From: Silurus meridionalis
Lineage: Eukaryota; Chordata; Actinopteri; Siluriformes; Siluridae
Direction: 5' to 3'
Length of the DNA: 64,000 bases
NCBI RefSeq assembly: GCF_014805685.1
Contig: NC_060890.1
Coordinates: 19,280,500 to 19,344,499 of the forward strand
A model generated the notes under the pieces. It worked only from the letters and a program-made list of their open reading frames with translations. It was not told the DNA's origin and searched no databases. Shown one piece after another: positions 1-13,334 of this stretch; position 1 is the first letter of the stretch, and each line of letters starts with the position of its first letter. The position numbers and the translations under genes were made by a program.

Positions 1-221
1 GATCGGATCAAGAGAAAAGCACCGGTGAAAGGACAATCTTCCATAGGTCTGGTAATATTGATTGTCCACTATTGGGGGGACAACTGCGTTTTTGCCATAT
101 TTTGAGCATGTATGCATAATGTGTTTTATTTAAATGAAGCGAGCCTTCACAAAATACATTTGACAGATCTGTTTAAGTCTCCAAAAGCTAAATACATGAA
201 TAAATTAAGAGCTGGTGCACA

Positions 222-224
<3 letters not shown>

Positions 225-275
<51 letters not shown>
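225..275. repeat. (TG)n microsatellite
   Basis: About 25 uninterrupted TG units. Reading frames across it give only Cys-Val or Thr-His runs. Confidence 0.97.
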
Positions 276-277
<2 letters not shown>

Positions 278-1495
278 TTACACTCTGCACACTTCCATGG
301 TTGAAATAGAATGAATAATAGGCCAAAGAAAGATTGTGATTTTTGCTTTCTTTCAGCCTGGTGTGATGTGTATTGATTACACAGACAGCTTGAGTCAAAT
401 GACCGTGTGATTTTTAAGCATATCAATAACCAAGACCTTATTGCAGGCTCCGACTTGCATGGCAGTGCAGTCTCATCATTACGGCTGATTGCACACAGAG
501 TCAACTGCTGTGAAAAGATTATTGTGATTTTTTTTTACTATTTTAGTTTCACATCTCATTATAAATTTGTATGGAATGCTTTATTAAAACAACATTTACA
601 CATTCATTCCATATATAGGAACAATAAATCATCGTATTTTTTGCGAAGGATTCAGTAAATGTGTGGAACTTATCTTCCATGCCTATTAATTTCATATGAT
701 TAGGAGCCTTTAGAAATCAGGATGGTATGACATTTTAATTATGAAATGTAATTGGAAAACCATGGCTTACAGATTCAAAACAATTCACCCAATTTGTGTA
801 AAAATGTATGCAGATTAAGGTCAGGAACAGTGTTCCTTAGTTTTCCTACCTTTGCATGCAATCTTGTTAGTATGATTGAAATGGTATGTTTTATTCATGA
901 GATCAGGTAGGTGGGTGTGAAAACAGTTAAATGCTTGCATGGTTTTCCAAAGTTTATAATTTAGATATTTGTTTGCAGCTAGAATGTTTGAATGATTGAA
1001 ACAGTCTGTGTTAAGACTTTGCTCTATTTTCTCATATTTACGTTGGAAATTCTTTGTTTAATGAATGCAAATGTATGAACTGAACAATCTGGTATCTTTT
1101 GTCCTCTTTTCAGATTGCAACAGGATTAAGTCCAAGATTTTTCCTTACAATGTACGAATGGAACTTCTCTGCTAAATGAGGGCTTGATGCTCTTTTATGC
1201 ATTTACTATAGAGCTGTGTTATTGCATTTTTTAACAAACCTTATAATAATTATTTCCTTCATAAAGAAAGTTTTCTGCTAGTGTACAGTCTATAACACTA
1301 TAGCATACAGATATGCAGAGAAATCAATGTGCATTGTTACTGAGGTTACTGAATATTATAATTAGAACAGCTGTTCTTAAAAAGTGAATGTAAATGGTAA
1401 ATACACAATGATGCCTATAACTTATAGTGATTTCATGTTGTGTTCAGAATAAAGAAATACTTTCAAAGAATCTTTACTAATTATTCAGTTAAAAA
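276..1495. other. AT-rich intergenic, nothing recognised
   Basis: No conserved-looking reading frame, RNA gene or clear repeat was seen. Confidence 0.5.
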
Positions 1496-1735
1496 AAATC
1501 ATTTTTTAACAATGAACATTGTCTCAAAGCAGCTTTACACAGATAATGTGGTAATAAAAATGAATAAGATGTCCTTTATTAGTCTAATTTTGTCCCTGAT
1601 GAGCAAGCTGGTGCCGACTGTGGCAAGAAAAAACTCCAGACTCAAGAGGGACACCGAATGTCCATTTATTACAGATAAACGATGTTGAGGTATGCAGTGA
1701 TGGTGATCAGATGCAAACTGTAGTCATTAATTATT
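1496..1735 (+). repeat. Dispersed fish repeat, 'GCAGCTTTAC...GGCAAG' family, copy 1
   Basis: Shares AACAATGAACATTGTCTC, AAGCAGCTTTACACAGATAA, a 'GTGGCAAG' block and an 'ACCGAATGTCCATTTAT' block with the copy at 25,433. Other copies lie at 30.5, 30.8, 34.1 and 58.1 kb. Class unknown, no coding potential. Confidence 0.8.
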
Positions 1736-2905
1736 ACAAATTATTAATAAAAAATTATGAGATTATAACTTGACATGATTTCATGGCAAAGCTATATTGT
1801 GGATAAAAAGAAACAGAATGATTTGGACTGAGCTGTGCAACCACAGATAGACAGTGTGCTGTAGTTCAGCATAACTTTTTCGATTGTAGTGTTTAATTAC
1901 AATACAATTGAATATGATCTAGCAGCGAGTGCATCTTATATTGTCTTACTTTGCCAAAGAAACGCATAATTTATATGTTGAAGAAGATGAAAAAACGAAT
2001 GTAGTCCTGGCATTACTATCTTGCAATTATCATAATTCTATGTTCTTATAGTTGGATGGAGAAATGTTCACTAAATTGCACACAGGTTCTTTTTTTGCAG
2101 AGGTGTAATTTCTTTTAACACCATAGTCTACATTGCTGACAACATTAATTTACTAATACGGGATAAAGTAAGAAAAATGCAGCCCAATTTAAAACGAAAT
2201 TTTACAATACGATTTCATAGTGATCTAAATTCTGCAGGTTTATGAGTATTTAACACTTTCCACTCATCAACTACAGAGCACTGTGGTTTTATATTGACTT
2301 GTCAGATGATGTCAATTTGAATTTATCAATTACTTACTACCTGAGAAAATGTCTCATTAACATAACAGATCACCCCATACTCCCTGGACAATTAATCTCA
2401 AATCTATATGTTATGTCTAATCTAATGGCGTAAGCTTGGATGTCGTTGAAAGTTCAAAGCGGCCAATATGCCTGATTTTCTTGAGCTGTTCACCAAAAAT
2501 CTTATTAAATGCGTATTAAATTTTTTTTATCTATTTACAGTATATCCATCATTTACACAGACTGCTGAATAAACTTTACTGTTCAGTTCATTTACCCTGT
2601 CAGGAACCTGATGTCCTAATTATTCATGTCTGCAACAACAATTTCCATTGGGTTCCTCCATTATATTGAAGATATAAAAAGCTTAGGTTTACTGTATACA
2701 ATTTTTTTAGGTTTATTTAAACAAATTTTCATCAAACAATATATTAAGAGTGCCCTTCTTTTAACTTCTTTTTGGGAAGATTTTCCAAACACAGAAAGCT
2801 TTACAGAAAATGTTGACTTCCCCAGGAGCAGTGACCCCTGAGCAACAGAATTCATTTTCTTGCATACTATATATAATACAGGAAAGAAAAATTTAATTAA
2901 TTGCA
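1736..2905. other. AT-rich intergenic, nothing recognised
   Basis: Only low-complexity T runs and short overlapping frames. Confidence 0.5.
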
Positions 2906-3055
2906 TGTCCCAGGTTTTTAGGAAGCTGGTGTCAGAGAGCAGTGTCAGTCATGAGAGCAGAGATGGTTAAGGGCCTTGCTCAAGGTCAAAGTGGTGGCAG
3001 CTTGGGAGTCCTGGGGTTGGAGTCCCTGATCATCAATCAGTAACCCAGAGCTTTT
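2906..3055. repeat. Degenerate SINE-like fragment
   Basis: Contains 'AAGGGCCTTGCTCAAGG', 'GTGGCAGCTTGG' and 'GGAGTCCCTGATC', blocks typical of the body of tRNA-derived fish SINEs. The promoter boxes are not recognisable. Confidence 0.4.
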
Positions 3056-3059
3056 AAAT

Positions 3060-3460
3060 TATTACTGCTGAGCAAGAATAATATTATGAATGACATCCTT
3101 ACAACATTTTACAAGGGGACCATCAAGAGCATCCTAAAAAGCTGCACCACTACCTGGTTTGGGATTTGCACCGTCTTGGATTGCAAGACCCTACAGCAAA
3201 TAGTAAGGACGGTTGAGGAGACCATCAGGTCTCTCACCCCTCCATCTTGGACATCTACACCACACGCTGCATCAATACAGCCTTCAGCATCGTTGATGAC
3301 CACACACATCCCTCACACTCACTCTTCACTCTCCTGCCATCTGGAAAAAGGTCTTGAAGCATTCAGGCACTCACGTTAGGACTGTGTAAATGTTTCTTTC
3401 CACAAGCAATCAGATTCAACATGAAGGGACTGGACTGATATACACACACACACACACACA
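3060..3460 (+). mobile_element. LINE 3' ORF fragment (L2/CR1/Rex1 group), copy A
   Basis: Encodes in broken frames the reverse-transcriptase C-terminal segment (TFYKGTIKSILKSC, WFGICTV, then HPSHSLFTLLPSGK-like). It ends in a CA repeat at the same relative place as copy B, into which it abuts. Frames are disrupted, so it is dead. Confidence 0.8.
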
Positions 3461-4377
3461 ATCATTCCTCAGCACCTGATTGAGAAGTTGAGCCTAGTGG
3501 GCCTGAACACCTCCCTCTACTACTGGATCCTGGACTTCCTGACTGGGAGACCTCAGTCAGTCCTGATCGGGAACAGCATCTCCAGCACCACCACACTGAG
3601 CACTGGGGCCCCTCAGGGCTGTGTGCTGAGCCCACTGCTGTTCACTCTACTGACTCACGACTGTGTAGCAATGCACAGCTCAAACCACATCGTCAAGTTT
3701 GCCGATGACATGACCGTGGTGGGTCTAATCAGCAAGAACGACGAGTCAGCATACAGAGAGGAGGTGCAACGGTTAACTGCCTGGTGTGGAGCAAACAACT
3801 TGTCTCTGAACGTTGACAAAAAGAAAAGAGATGACTGTGGACTTCAGGAGAGCACAGAGCGATTATTGATGGATCCTCAGTGGAGATCGTCAAGAGCACC
3901 AAATTTCTTGGTGTTCATCTGGCCGGACAACTTTACCTGGTCACTCAACTCCAGCTCCATCACCAAGAAAGCCTAGCAGCATCTCTGCTTCCTGAAAAGG
4001 CTGAGGGAAGCTCATCTCCCTCCCCCCATCCTGACCATGTTCTACAGAGGGACCATTGAGAGCATCTTGAGCAGCTGCATCAGTGCCTGGTTTGGAAACT
4101 GCACCGTCTCGGAACGCAAGGCCCTACAAAGGATAGTGAGGACAGCTGAGAAGATCATCGGAGTCTCTCTTCCCTCTATTATGCACATTTATCCCACATG
4201 CTGCATCCGCAAAGCAAACAGCATTGTGGACGACCCCACACACCCTTCACACACACTCTTCACTCTCCTACCATCAGGTAGGCGGACCCGAAGCATTCGG
4301 GCCGCTACATCAAGACTGTGCAAAAGTTTTTTTCCCGCAAGCCATCAGGCTCCTCAATACATAGAACTGAAAGGGAA

Positions 4378-4436
<59 letters not shown>

Positions 4437-5041
4437 AATGTGTGTTACTGAACTGTATAACCTGGACTTAACACTTAACACACACTCATTACTCATCTCA
4501 ATCCATTCCACCATCATTTATTTATTATTATTTATACTTTACTGTACTACACTGTTTACCTGCTGCTTTTTGCACCTTTGACTCTATTATACCGTTTACA
4601 TGCTGTTTTTTGCATCTTTGACTGTATTATACTATACTGTTTACATGCTGTCTTTTGCACCTCTTGCCTGCTGCTGTTTTTTGCACTACATTGTGTCTGT
4701 TTATATTCACTCCCGGGTATAGTTTTTACAGTTCTCCTCGCACAGTACTGTATAATCAAAGTATACAGTAGGTTAACTAGTCGGTGCTATATTGGGTTTT
4801 GTGTCTTGTCTTGTGTTGTCTGTCTGCACTGTCTGTCTGTACTGTTTTTCGTCTGCACTGTTTGCACTAGGTTGCACTCGATGCACTTTATGTAGCTTGT
4901 ATTGTGTTGTAGCTCTATGTTGTTGTTTAGTGTAGCACCAGGGTTCCGGAGGAATGTTGTCTCGTTTTTACTGTATACTGTGTACCACTGTGTATAGTAG
5001 AAATGACAATGAAAGCCTCTTGACTTATCTTGACTTTACTT

Positions 5042-5042
<1 letters not shown>
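3461..5042 (+). mobile_element. LINE fragment with reverse transcriptase (L2/CR1/Rex1 group), copy B
   Basis: A 5'-truncated non-LTR retrotransposon. The frame from 3,488 encodes the RT palm: [12 protein letters not shown], then the catalytic FADD at 3,698-3,709, then [15 protein letters not shown] frameshift near 3,825 breaks it. A second frame (4,037-4,370) carries [24 protein letters not shown], and HPSHTLFTLLPSGRR. The 3' UTR includes the CA tract at 4,381-4,434, runs of TTTGCAC and ends with ATGACAATGAAAGCCTCTTG and TTGACTT repeats. It cannot encode an intact protein. Confidence 0.88.
4381..4434. repeat. (CA)n microsatellite in LINE 3' UTR
   Basis: 27 AC units just after the end of the LINE coding region. 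Confidence 0.97.

Positions 5043-5109
<67 letters not shown>
5043..5109. repeat. (CA)n microsatellite
   Basis: About 33 units with one interruption (CATACA). It sits between two LINE 3' UTR segments. Confidence 0.96.
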
Positions 5110-5114
<5 letters not shown>

Positions 5115-5465
5115 CTTTCACAGAAATTGCTGTTTGCACATTTTTCTGCTGCTAGAACTTTGTTTACATGTACAGTATTTATTTTTATACAGGCAATCCA
5201 CTTGCACAAACCTCCTGTACTGGTGTGTGCTATGCACAGTGTCACTGTGTTTACTGTCTCCTTTTCTTGTCGTCATTTTGATGCACTAAATGTTCCACTT
5301 ATAGACTTTATGTTGTTAGTTTAAATTTTTGTGTAGTTTTGTGTTCCTTTTTGTTCATTTATGTTGTATAATGTAGCACCTTGGTACTGGGGGAACGTTT
5401 CGTTTCACTGCTTACTGCACTGCATATGGTTTGAATGACAATAAAAACCTACTTGACATGACATA
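5110..5465 (+). mobile_element. LINE 3' UTR fragment
   Basis: A second copy of the 3' UTR of the LINE at 3,461-5,042. It has TTGCACA-rich sequence, GTAGCACCTTGGTACTGGGG, and the terminal ATGACAATAAAAACCTACTT then GACATGACA. Confidence 0.75.
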
Positions 5466-6294
5466 GCCTTAAACAAAATGAAATCAAGAGATTGTCATAC
5501 TTGACTTTAAATAAATTATTATCTAGTGACTTTTAAAGGATTATCCTATAATCCCATAATATGCTGTTGAGAGTCAGTACTGTAAGATTCTACAGACTGC
5601 CTCAACCCAAATTGCACCCAAAGCTATTTTAAAATGAGCTCATCCACAAAAGGACTTAAATATCACAAAAGTAATTATGGACTTTGTTCCGAATTTCAGT
5701 TGAGTCAATCCTAACCATAGTTTAAATTTAATCAGTATGGAAGAGGCAGCAAGCCCTCAAGGACTGTCTCTAACCAAAAGGTGTCTGAGACCATGATTAA
5801 CATTTAAACAATACCCTAACCCGACCTGCTGGCGGGCGAGCACCAGCAAAGGTGTAAATACAGGTGATTACCATCTGCTGACCTTGGCTAGAGAGTAGTA
5901 TCTCCAGCAATGTGGACCTTTATTCATTTCCTATACTTAATTTACATTTAAAGGCTAAATGCTCTTTACACTTCATAGGGAAAAAAAGTATAAGATGTCT
6001 GGGCAGAATTCACTCTGCATTCTTTTTGACTCCGATAAACTGAAAATACCTCTTGTATTTTGTCACTGCTATGCTTTTATTAACTATTTCTTCATTACAA
6101 ACATCATTGTTTTCTTACACTACTATATAGTCATCCTGCATATAGTTATCCAGCATAGAGTCTAGCAACTTGTATTTAATAGTTTTATACTTTTATATAA
6201 CTGTATCCATTAAGCAGGGTTGCCATGTTTAAACAAAAATGTAATGTACAAAAATGTACCCAGATACACATTCTCTTAGAATGTGGGGTAAGTA
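5466..6294. other. Intergenic, nothing recognised
   Basis: No repeat or conserved frame identified. Confidence 0.45.
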
Positions 6295-6580
6295 GTATAC
6301 GTCAATGCTCTTCTCTGTTCTGGCACCGAGGTGGTGGAATGAACTTCCCCTAGACAAGAAGCTTTCGTAATAAAGCTGGACGTCCTGACTATCGTCAAGC
6401 GACGATTGAAGACCTACCTCTTCCTGAAACACTTAAATTAGCACTTTCCAAGTTTGCCTTGTAGTTTGTAATCTTGTGTGCCAGTGTAGATTTATTCATG
6501 GCTAGAGACTCAAGCACTTTTCTACGTCGCTCTGGATAAGGGCGTCTGCTAAATGCCACAAATGTAAATGTAAATGTATA
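6295..6580 (+). mobile_element. LINE 3' end (L2-like) with stem-loop tail
   Basis: Encodes in broken frames the RT C-terminus (VLAPRWWNELPLD and a degenerate RRLKTYLFL). It is followed by a short 3' UTR ending in TCGCTCTGGATAAGGGCGTC, TGCTAAATGCC and an AATGTAA tail. This tail is shared with the SINE at 18.8 kb. Confidence 0.75.
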
Positions 6581-7002
6581 AATATTGCCATTTTAGCTAT
6601 GGCACATACTGTACATTTCTGGTGGTGTTGGATTTAAACTAAGACCACTCAGCTATCATTTTCCCACCTTTATTAAGGTTAGCCAAACTAAATAGGGCAA
6701 TGAACACCATTCCCCATGATTGTGCAAAACCAAAAATGGTGTGCAAATTGAAAATGAAATTAAAAATGGAAAATCTTGCATCATTTTCAAAAGTAATTAG
6801 TAGTTTAGAAGAGGTCATTTGCATTTTAATAGAATGTAAAATGTGTGAAGATATGATGAAGATTCAATTTTGTCGAATGGCTGATAAAACATTTGCTTCT
6901 ATGAACAAGAGGAACAAGCTTCCTAATCACTGGACAGGCATTCATCACACCCTAATAAAAATGTTAAAACAGTTTTTATTTAAAGATAAAACACACAAAT
7001 AT
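6581..7002. other. Intergenic, nothing recognised
   Basis: Contains an AT-rich open frame (6,700-7,023) with no recognisable domain. Judged non-coding. Confidence 0.4.
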
Positions 7003-7250
7003 ACCGTATTTTTCGGACTATAAGCCGCTACTTTTTTCCTACGTTTTGAACCCCGCGGCTTAAACAACTAAGCGGCTAATTTATGAATTTTTCCTGGGGT
7101 TTTCCCGGTTTCACCAAAAAACTGAACCCCAAAACATTAGACCAATGAAATTTCCTAACGGAAACAAAAAAACGCACCTCGCCTGTGTTCTGAGCTGCAC
7201 GGCATCGGGAGAAAAAACGTTTTTTTTTAAACGCATGACGATGAAAAAGA
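7003..7250. mobile_element. DNA-transposon-like terminal sequence, class uncertain
   Basis: Begins ACCGTATTTTTCGGACTATA followed by GCCGC-type blocks, a terminus I associate with abundant vertebrate DNA elements. No matching opposite end was found. Confidence 0.4.
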
Positions 7251-10179
7251 TAAACTTCCGAGAGAAATAGTTGTGAAAGGAAGGAGGAAGACAGTGAACA
7301 ATGACTTTCTTGGTAGGCTACTGTTTAGATACAAGCCGTTGTAATGTGTTGAATCTGGGTTAAGGGAGAGCTCGCTAACTCCAGTTGCAACAGAAATCAT
7401 ATAAGCACAGAAAGGTTTCCAAAACTCGTGCTTTTTTATTTTTCTTGGCAACAGCATTAAGGGTTAGTCAAAGAAACTTAAAAATGAGCATCAGAAAATA
7501 ATAAGGACATATTCCTCGTCTTAAACACACGCAGTAATACCCGGAAGAATGCAGTGGCAGCCTATTCCCAAAATACCGCTATGCTCCTAAAGCACCGTGT
7601 GTAACATGTCTTTTTCTTACCTGACAGCATCAGGAGTTCTTCTTAATTCAAGGTACAGTAAAAAAAATTCTGACACACAAAAAAAAAAAAAAATACTGGG
7701 AAGAACAAAAAACGAATGCTGCCTTACCTCACACAGAACAGTAGCTACAAGGAAAGAAGTGTATTCATAGTAGAAAGAGAACTCAAAAGGGAATGGAGAA
7801 GAAAATTGAACAAGCCTGAGCTGAGCGCATTCTTGCTCGACTTACCGTCTTTTACAGCAGAAACACAGCAGCTTGAGCATTCAACTATGTAGGTCAGCTT
7901 TCTTTCAGGCTATGAATTCAAATGCCATGAAGGGATCAAATTGGACAGGAGGAACTCATTGGGCTCTCACAGAGCCAAAAGCCACGGGTTTGAATGGCAC
8001 CTGGAGCAATCTCAAGCAGCAGTGTTTGGCTGAAAACATTGATTGTTTGTGTTGTCAGAGATCTGACTTCTTACTTCAGGATGGATGTAGATAAATAAGT
8101 GATGCTTGCAGTTTCAGAATTTCTTCAGTATTAGAGGGCCCGGTGTGTATGCAGGATTGAGTCTCAACCATCAAAGGCTTGGAACCATGAAACCTATACA
8201 GACACCCACCAGAAAATCAAGCAGAGAATGTGATCACACTATACTCACTCCCTGTCAGTCTGACATATCCTTCCTGCACAGTTAAGAAGGAAAAAACAAA
8301 CTCTTAGAAAGAAAGACTCATATAAGACTCAGATAAAATAGATTGTCTGTGTTCTTCTTTAAATAGGAAATTAAAACATGCCAGTTGATAAATAATAAAA
8401 TTAATAAACAGTGTAACTTTTACTACTTGTTATTTTTTATTTCTGAAAATAACATATGCTTTAAATTTAAAGCCAAACACTTCTAGAAAGAAATATTGGA
8501 ATTTATAAAAGTATTGACTCTGAAGGGACATCTGGTTGGACAACTTTTAAAAAACTGCAGCTTTATTTATCAAAAATTAGGAACAAGAATTTTCTTTTCA
8601 GATACTTTGTGTAAGATACACTTATCACTTCGAGTATGCTTGACTGTGTACAATTATAAGCCCACGCGATTTTCTTCAACAATAGAACGAGACCATCCTT
8701 AGAGCACAGCTGACTGAAAATAATTTTGGTGGTGGACCGTTCATTCATTGCAGCATGGTAATTTGTTGCACTGGTATAATTTGTGTTAATTGTCTTCCAT
8801 TCATCAGGAATATCGATTGAATGTTTCTCCAACACCTACATAATATTTGGAAAGCGTAAGCCCTATTGTGTTTTTTTACACTAATAGTCCACTTATAGTG
8901 TAACAACACATGGGCTGTACACCTTTGTAGTACCCTTCGTAGAGACATCTAGTTCTGCCTTTTTACCCATACTATGATCTGAATTCAAGAATCGTCCATA
9001 TTGACAGAAGACTTGAAGAAAAAAAAAAATTTCCATGCCTATTTTTAAAACCTGAAAAAAAGACAACTACATAACATTCAATAATTTCCACAGTTTTATC
9101 CTAAGCATCATCATTATACATTATTTCTAGTCACTGAGCTTCATGAAGCTGTCATTTGATGGAGGGACTATGCTCATTTTGCCATTTAATGTTATTTATT
9201 GCATCTTTTCTTATAGTTCATTTATAGAGAAAAATGCAATATAGATCCATCATACTTTGTAAGTCATAAATGGATTGACTGGATATCAACTTGTCTACCC
9301 TGTCTCAGTGTTGTTGTTCAAAAGAACAAACAAAGAAAATACCAAACATTTCTATTACTTATATTTTGTACAGTAATAAAGATGTTCATGATCAAATTTC
9401 ACCAAATGGTTTTCGTTTCATGGGTTGTTCAGTTTGTTACACAGAATGGACCTCTTTTTGCAAGCTGGATGCGTCAGGATTCAATCATAAATCATTCATA
9501 TGAGTATTCTCATATTCAATTTCAATTCTACTCTTGCCCCCGGTCATGTGTAAATCTTTGTTAAAGAAGACTAACTAATATAAACATCGACTAGATCAAT
9601 TTGAAATCCTATAATTTGTATGGATTAATGCACTTATATGCAGTAAATGGAATGTGCTCTCAATTTTTATTTGCTGCTTTTTCTATAACGTCTCTCTCTC
9701 GATCTCTGTCTCTCAGCATACATTTTATAGGAAAGAAAATGTTCTCTAACACCCTGACTTTCAAAAATAATAAAATATATATATACTGATTTGTTCTCCA
9801 CAATTTGAGACTGAGATTTTGTACAATCCACTGATGCACAATGTTCTCCTCACATATATGTGCACAGGCTACACTTAACTATACTTTTCAGTACAAGTGC
9901 ACAGAAAATGACAAAAAAAAGTACTTTCTGCTTGGAGCTGCACTGGGATTAGGATATAAAATGTTCAAGTAAGGTAGTAGTGCAAACGAATAATAAAAAT
10001 AACTTCTAATGTTTGTCTGTGGTATAGATAGATGATTCATAAATATACAATAATTGTGAGAGCAAGAATATATAATATATAATTAGAAAATAGTGAAAAA
10101 CCAACTAATGATTATCACAACCCTAGACCATGATGTTGTAATTAGCAATGAGAACCTAATGGATAAGATAGTGGACACT
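7251..10179. other. Unique AT-rich intergenic sequence
   Basis: No gene or recognised element. Small open frames are AT-rich and lack domains. A CT-rich tract lies at 9,690-9,715. Confidence 0.4.
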
Positions 10180-10480
10180 TACAAATATGTACAATGATAT
10201 GCTTTTAGAAGATCCCTTTCTGCATTTAGTCCCTATTTGCTGTTAAAATAACCTTCACTTTTCTGGCAAGATGTTCCTCTAGATTTTGGAGTGAGCTTGT
10301 GGAGATTTGTGCTCATTCAGCCACAGGGGTGTTAGTAAAAGCAGGTACTGATGTAAGTGAGGTGAGAAAGCCTGGGATGCAGTCAGTGTTCCAATTCATC
10401 CCAAAGGTGTTCAGGGTTGAGGACAGAGCTCTGTAGCAGGCCACTCGAGATTTTCCACTTTAGCCAATGTAAACCATATC
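10180..10480 (-). mobile_element. Tc1/mariner-like remnant
   Basis: Contains 'TTCATCCCAAAGGTGTTCA' and 'GTGCTCATTCAGCCACA', parts of a common fish Tc1-like family. The reverse complement gives the transposase C-terminal coding region with 'TGAACACCTTTGGGATGAA'. Related remnants are at 16.9, 17.4, 53.5, 55.4 and 62.1 kb. Confidence 0.65.
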
Positions 10481-11491
10481 TTCATGGAATTCACCAGAAA
10501 AAAAGTTTGGGTCTCCCAGTTAAAGTGATGAAAACAAATGTAATGCTACCACATCCAAAGACATCCAATAGAATTGTGTGCCTCCAACTTTGTTGTAACA
10601 GTTTAGGGAAGAACCACATATGGCTTGAAATCCAGGAGTCTCAGTATGAAGGCAAAGCTCATGAAATCCAATTTAAAATAATCTGTCCTTATCCTTATCC
10701 CCAATTAAGATTATATTTGTATACCAAACCAGCACCTCTGAGAGTCTGGACAGGATAACTTTATTTAAAGCAGATTTTTTTCCTTCAAGTTGAGGTTTCA
10801 ATATTGCAAAAAAATAATTCAAAGCATCCTTCCGGTAAAAATATGTGCAAGTATTGTGGTGTCTGCACACCCCTAGAATTTATAAAGACAAGAAATTCAC
10901 CATGCCAGTCACCGAATGGATCTGTTTGAGCATTTTTCAGTCTCACAGCAGGATACACTGTCTATTGTGGGATTTTGTTTTTCCAGGGCTTTTTTTTTTT
11001 TTTTTTAACAGCTCTATCTTATAATGAGAGCATTTGTGTGCATGGGACCAGAAAATGATGACCTTCTTCCTATCAGCAGCTTAAAACTTTTGTATTTTAG
11101 GGTCATTATGATGATAAATAAATAATCTGACTTTTTCAATGTTGCCTGCAATTAAATAAAAGGTTACTTAAATGCATATTTTTTTATTTTATTTATTCAT
11201 TTGTTTACCCATTTTTTATGTCAGTTTATTTTAATAGGTATGGGTAAAACACTGGTCACAATAAGATAATTTAATATTTATAACTATATATTTTATAGTA
11301 CATTTATGATTTGATATAAACATTTCACATGATTAAATTTAAACAAGCATAACCAAGCATTTAACATTTTTTTTTTATGTCATCATCAAGTGGATTTATT
11401 CTATTATCTGCCACCGTACAAATATGCTACATAAATTAACACAGAATTACACGGGACAAGAAAGAATGAACTAGGACTAAGCAGACCAACT
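10481..11491. other. Intergenic, nothing recognised
   Basis: Holds homopolymer T tracts (about 10,990) and AT-rich sequence. Confidence 0.4.
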
Positions 11492-11514
11492 CACACACAC
11501 ACCACACACACACG

Positions 11515-11583
<69 letters not shown>
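11492..11583. repeat. Long (CA)n microsatellite
   Basis: About 45 units with a few interruptions (ACCACA, CGCACG) at the left end. Confidence 0.97.
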
Positions 11584-11587
<4 letters not shown>

Positions 11588-11899
11588 GTATACCATATAT
11601 ACCTTATATTGTAACCACAGCATGGTTGAATTCTCAGTTTGCTTTGTTTAGATGGCATAAATTAATTTCATATTACAGCATGGCTATGATAAATATGAAC
11701 CAATCAATGCACTACTGCTATTTTTCTACAGTTTCTATAGTAACAGCTCTAAGCATGCTCCTCTTGTTTGAGAGATAAGGAATGTATGAATGTATGTAAA
11801 GAAATAAGAACAATAACAGAATTCCTGATTATTATTAATAATTCATTTCAACATTGCACTTAAAACTGCTGCTAAATCACTAAATGTTTACAGTTAATG

Positions 11900-12190
11900 T
11901 GTTTATTATAAAATGGACAATGAATATATCCGCATTAGCTCTATGTACTGGTCGAGGCTGCACTGCCACGGGGTTCTTATTGTTCTTTGTTGTATTGTAG
12001 ATATTTTTTTGCACACATTTGCATTATTGCACATAATATTGTCCTGTATTCAGGTCTGCATATGTGTTAGTTCTATTGTTGTCCTTGTGTACATTTATCT
12101 TGGTTTATGTTGCACCTTGGTCTTGTAGAAATGTTGTGTTACTATGTCTGAAATGACTATAAAACCCACTTGACCTGGCTTGACTTAAGC
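11900..12190 (+). mobile_element. LINE 3' UTR fragment
   Basis: TTGCACACATTTGCA, GCACCTTGGTCTTGTAG and the terminal AAATGACTATAAAACCCACT then TGACCTGGCTTGACTT match the tail of the LINE at 3.5-5.0 kb. Confidence 0.65.
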
Positions 12191-12850
12191 TCTTTTTCCA
12201 AACACCTGCCCGATTTTTGGCTTTGCCAGTGTAGAATATTTGCGTTTCCTGCTGATGTAGCTTCACATCCATCACAATTGAATCATCCTAATGTGAAACT
12301 AGCTGTTCCTTCAAAAGCTCCCCAGCATGATGAGCTCCATTACTTGGCGGAGAGAGTGTTTAAAGCGATCCACCCATGTAACGATGATTCGTTTTGCTAT
12401 AATAGTTTTGGGGATGTGTGTCAGCGGTGATTATGAATGGTGTCCATCTATCTCTTTCTCCCTCTTTCTCTCTGTCTGGCTCACCTATGACAATCACATG
12501 GCAAGGAAAATATAATATATATAAAAATATTAATATTACATGTTAAAATCACAATAATATTTGTGATCATTTAAAGCTTTATCACACTATGCATGTACAG
12601 GCATTGTGAAAGTTCAGATTTTTACTTGTTTGTTAATTATACTGTTAACTGAATAGAATAAATGAATAAAATAGTACCTACAATGGCTTTTTTAAGGACA
12701 TTTTTATGTTTTCTAACTTTAAATCCATTGATAAAGAAAATATAAAGATCTAATAGAAGGTATTATTTTCTAAGAGTGTATATAAAAAAGTTATTTCATT
12801 TTCATTTTACTTTCCATTAACCTGCTTTTGTCTCCAAATCCAAATTCTGC
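12191..12850. other. Intergenic, nothing recognised
   Basis: No supported feature. Confidence 0.4.
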
Positions 12851-12960
12851 TTTACTTTTCTATACAGCCCCTTGCTCAGGTACCCAGGAGTTGGCCGGGA
12901 TTTGAACTTTTGACCTTCAGATAAAAAGTCCAATGTCTTAACCACTAAGCTCAAACCACC
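12851..12960 (-). mobile_element. tRNA-derived SINE, 5' part
   Basis: On the minus strand it has an A-box-like AGCTTAGTGGTTAAGACATT and a B-box-like GTTCAAATCCC, then 'CTGAGCAAGG'. The 3' tail is missing. Confidence 0.7.
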
Positions 12961-13334
12961 TCCTCAAAATACAAAATAGTTATATCTTATGCAGAAAACT
13001 AATACTTTGGTAGACTGCATGGCATAAAAGATGATAAAGAGATCTTCTGTAAACTGTACATTGTATTGTACTGCTTCTGCATTAAACAGAAAGAGTCACG
13101 GAACGTTTTAAACAAGTGAAGTAGACTACATCTGGGCATACTTGGTTAAAAAACAAAAAAAACAAAAAAACAAAACATGCGCTTCGCTTTAGAAGAATAA
13201 CATTGGTGCACATATAATGCATGATGCCATGTAAAAAAAAATGAGGAAAACATGATGTATCTTTTGAAAAAAAAGTTTCAATCCAGAATCATATGTGTCT
13301 TAAGGAATTCAAAGAGTTGTATCGTTTTTTATCA

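Noticed and set aside
3109..3309. Minus-strand frame across the LINE
   Set aside because: Shadow of the plus-strand LINE reverse-transcriptase region.
6700..7023. Open frame of 107 codons on the plus strand
   Set aside because: Lys/Met-rich translation of AT-rich sequence, overlapping a transposon-like terminus. No homology recognised.
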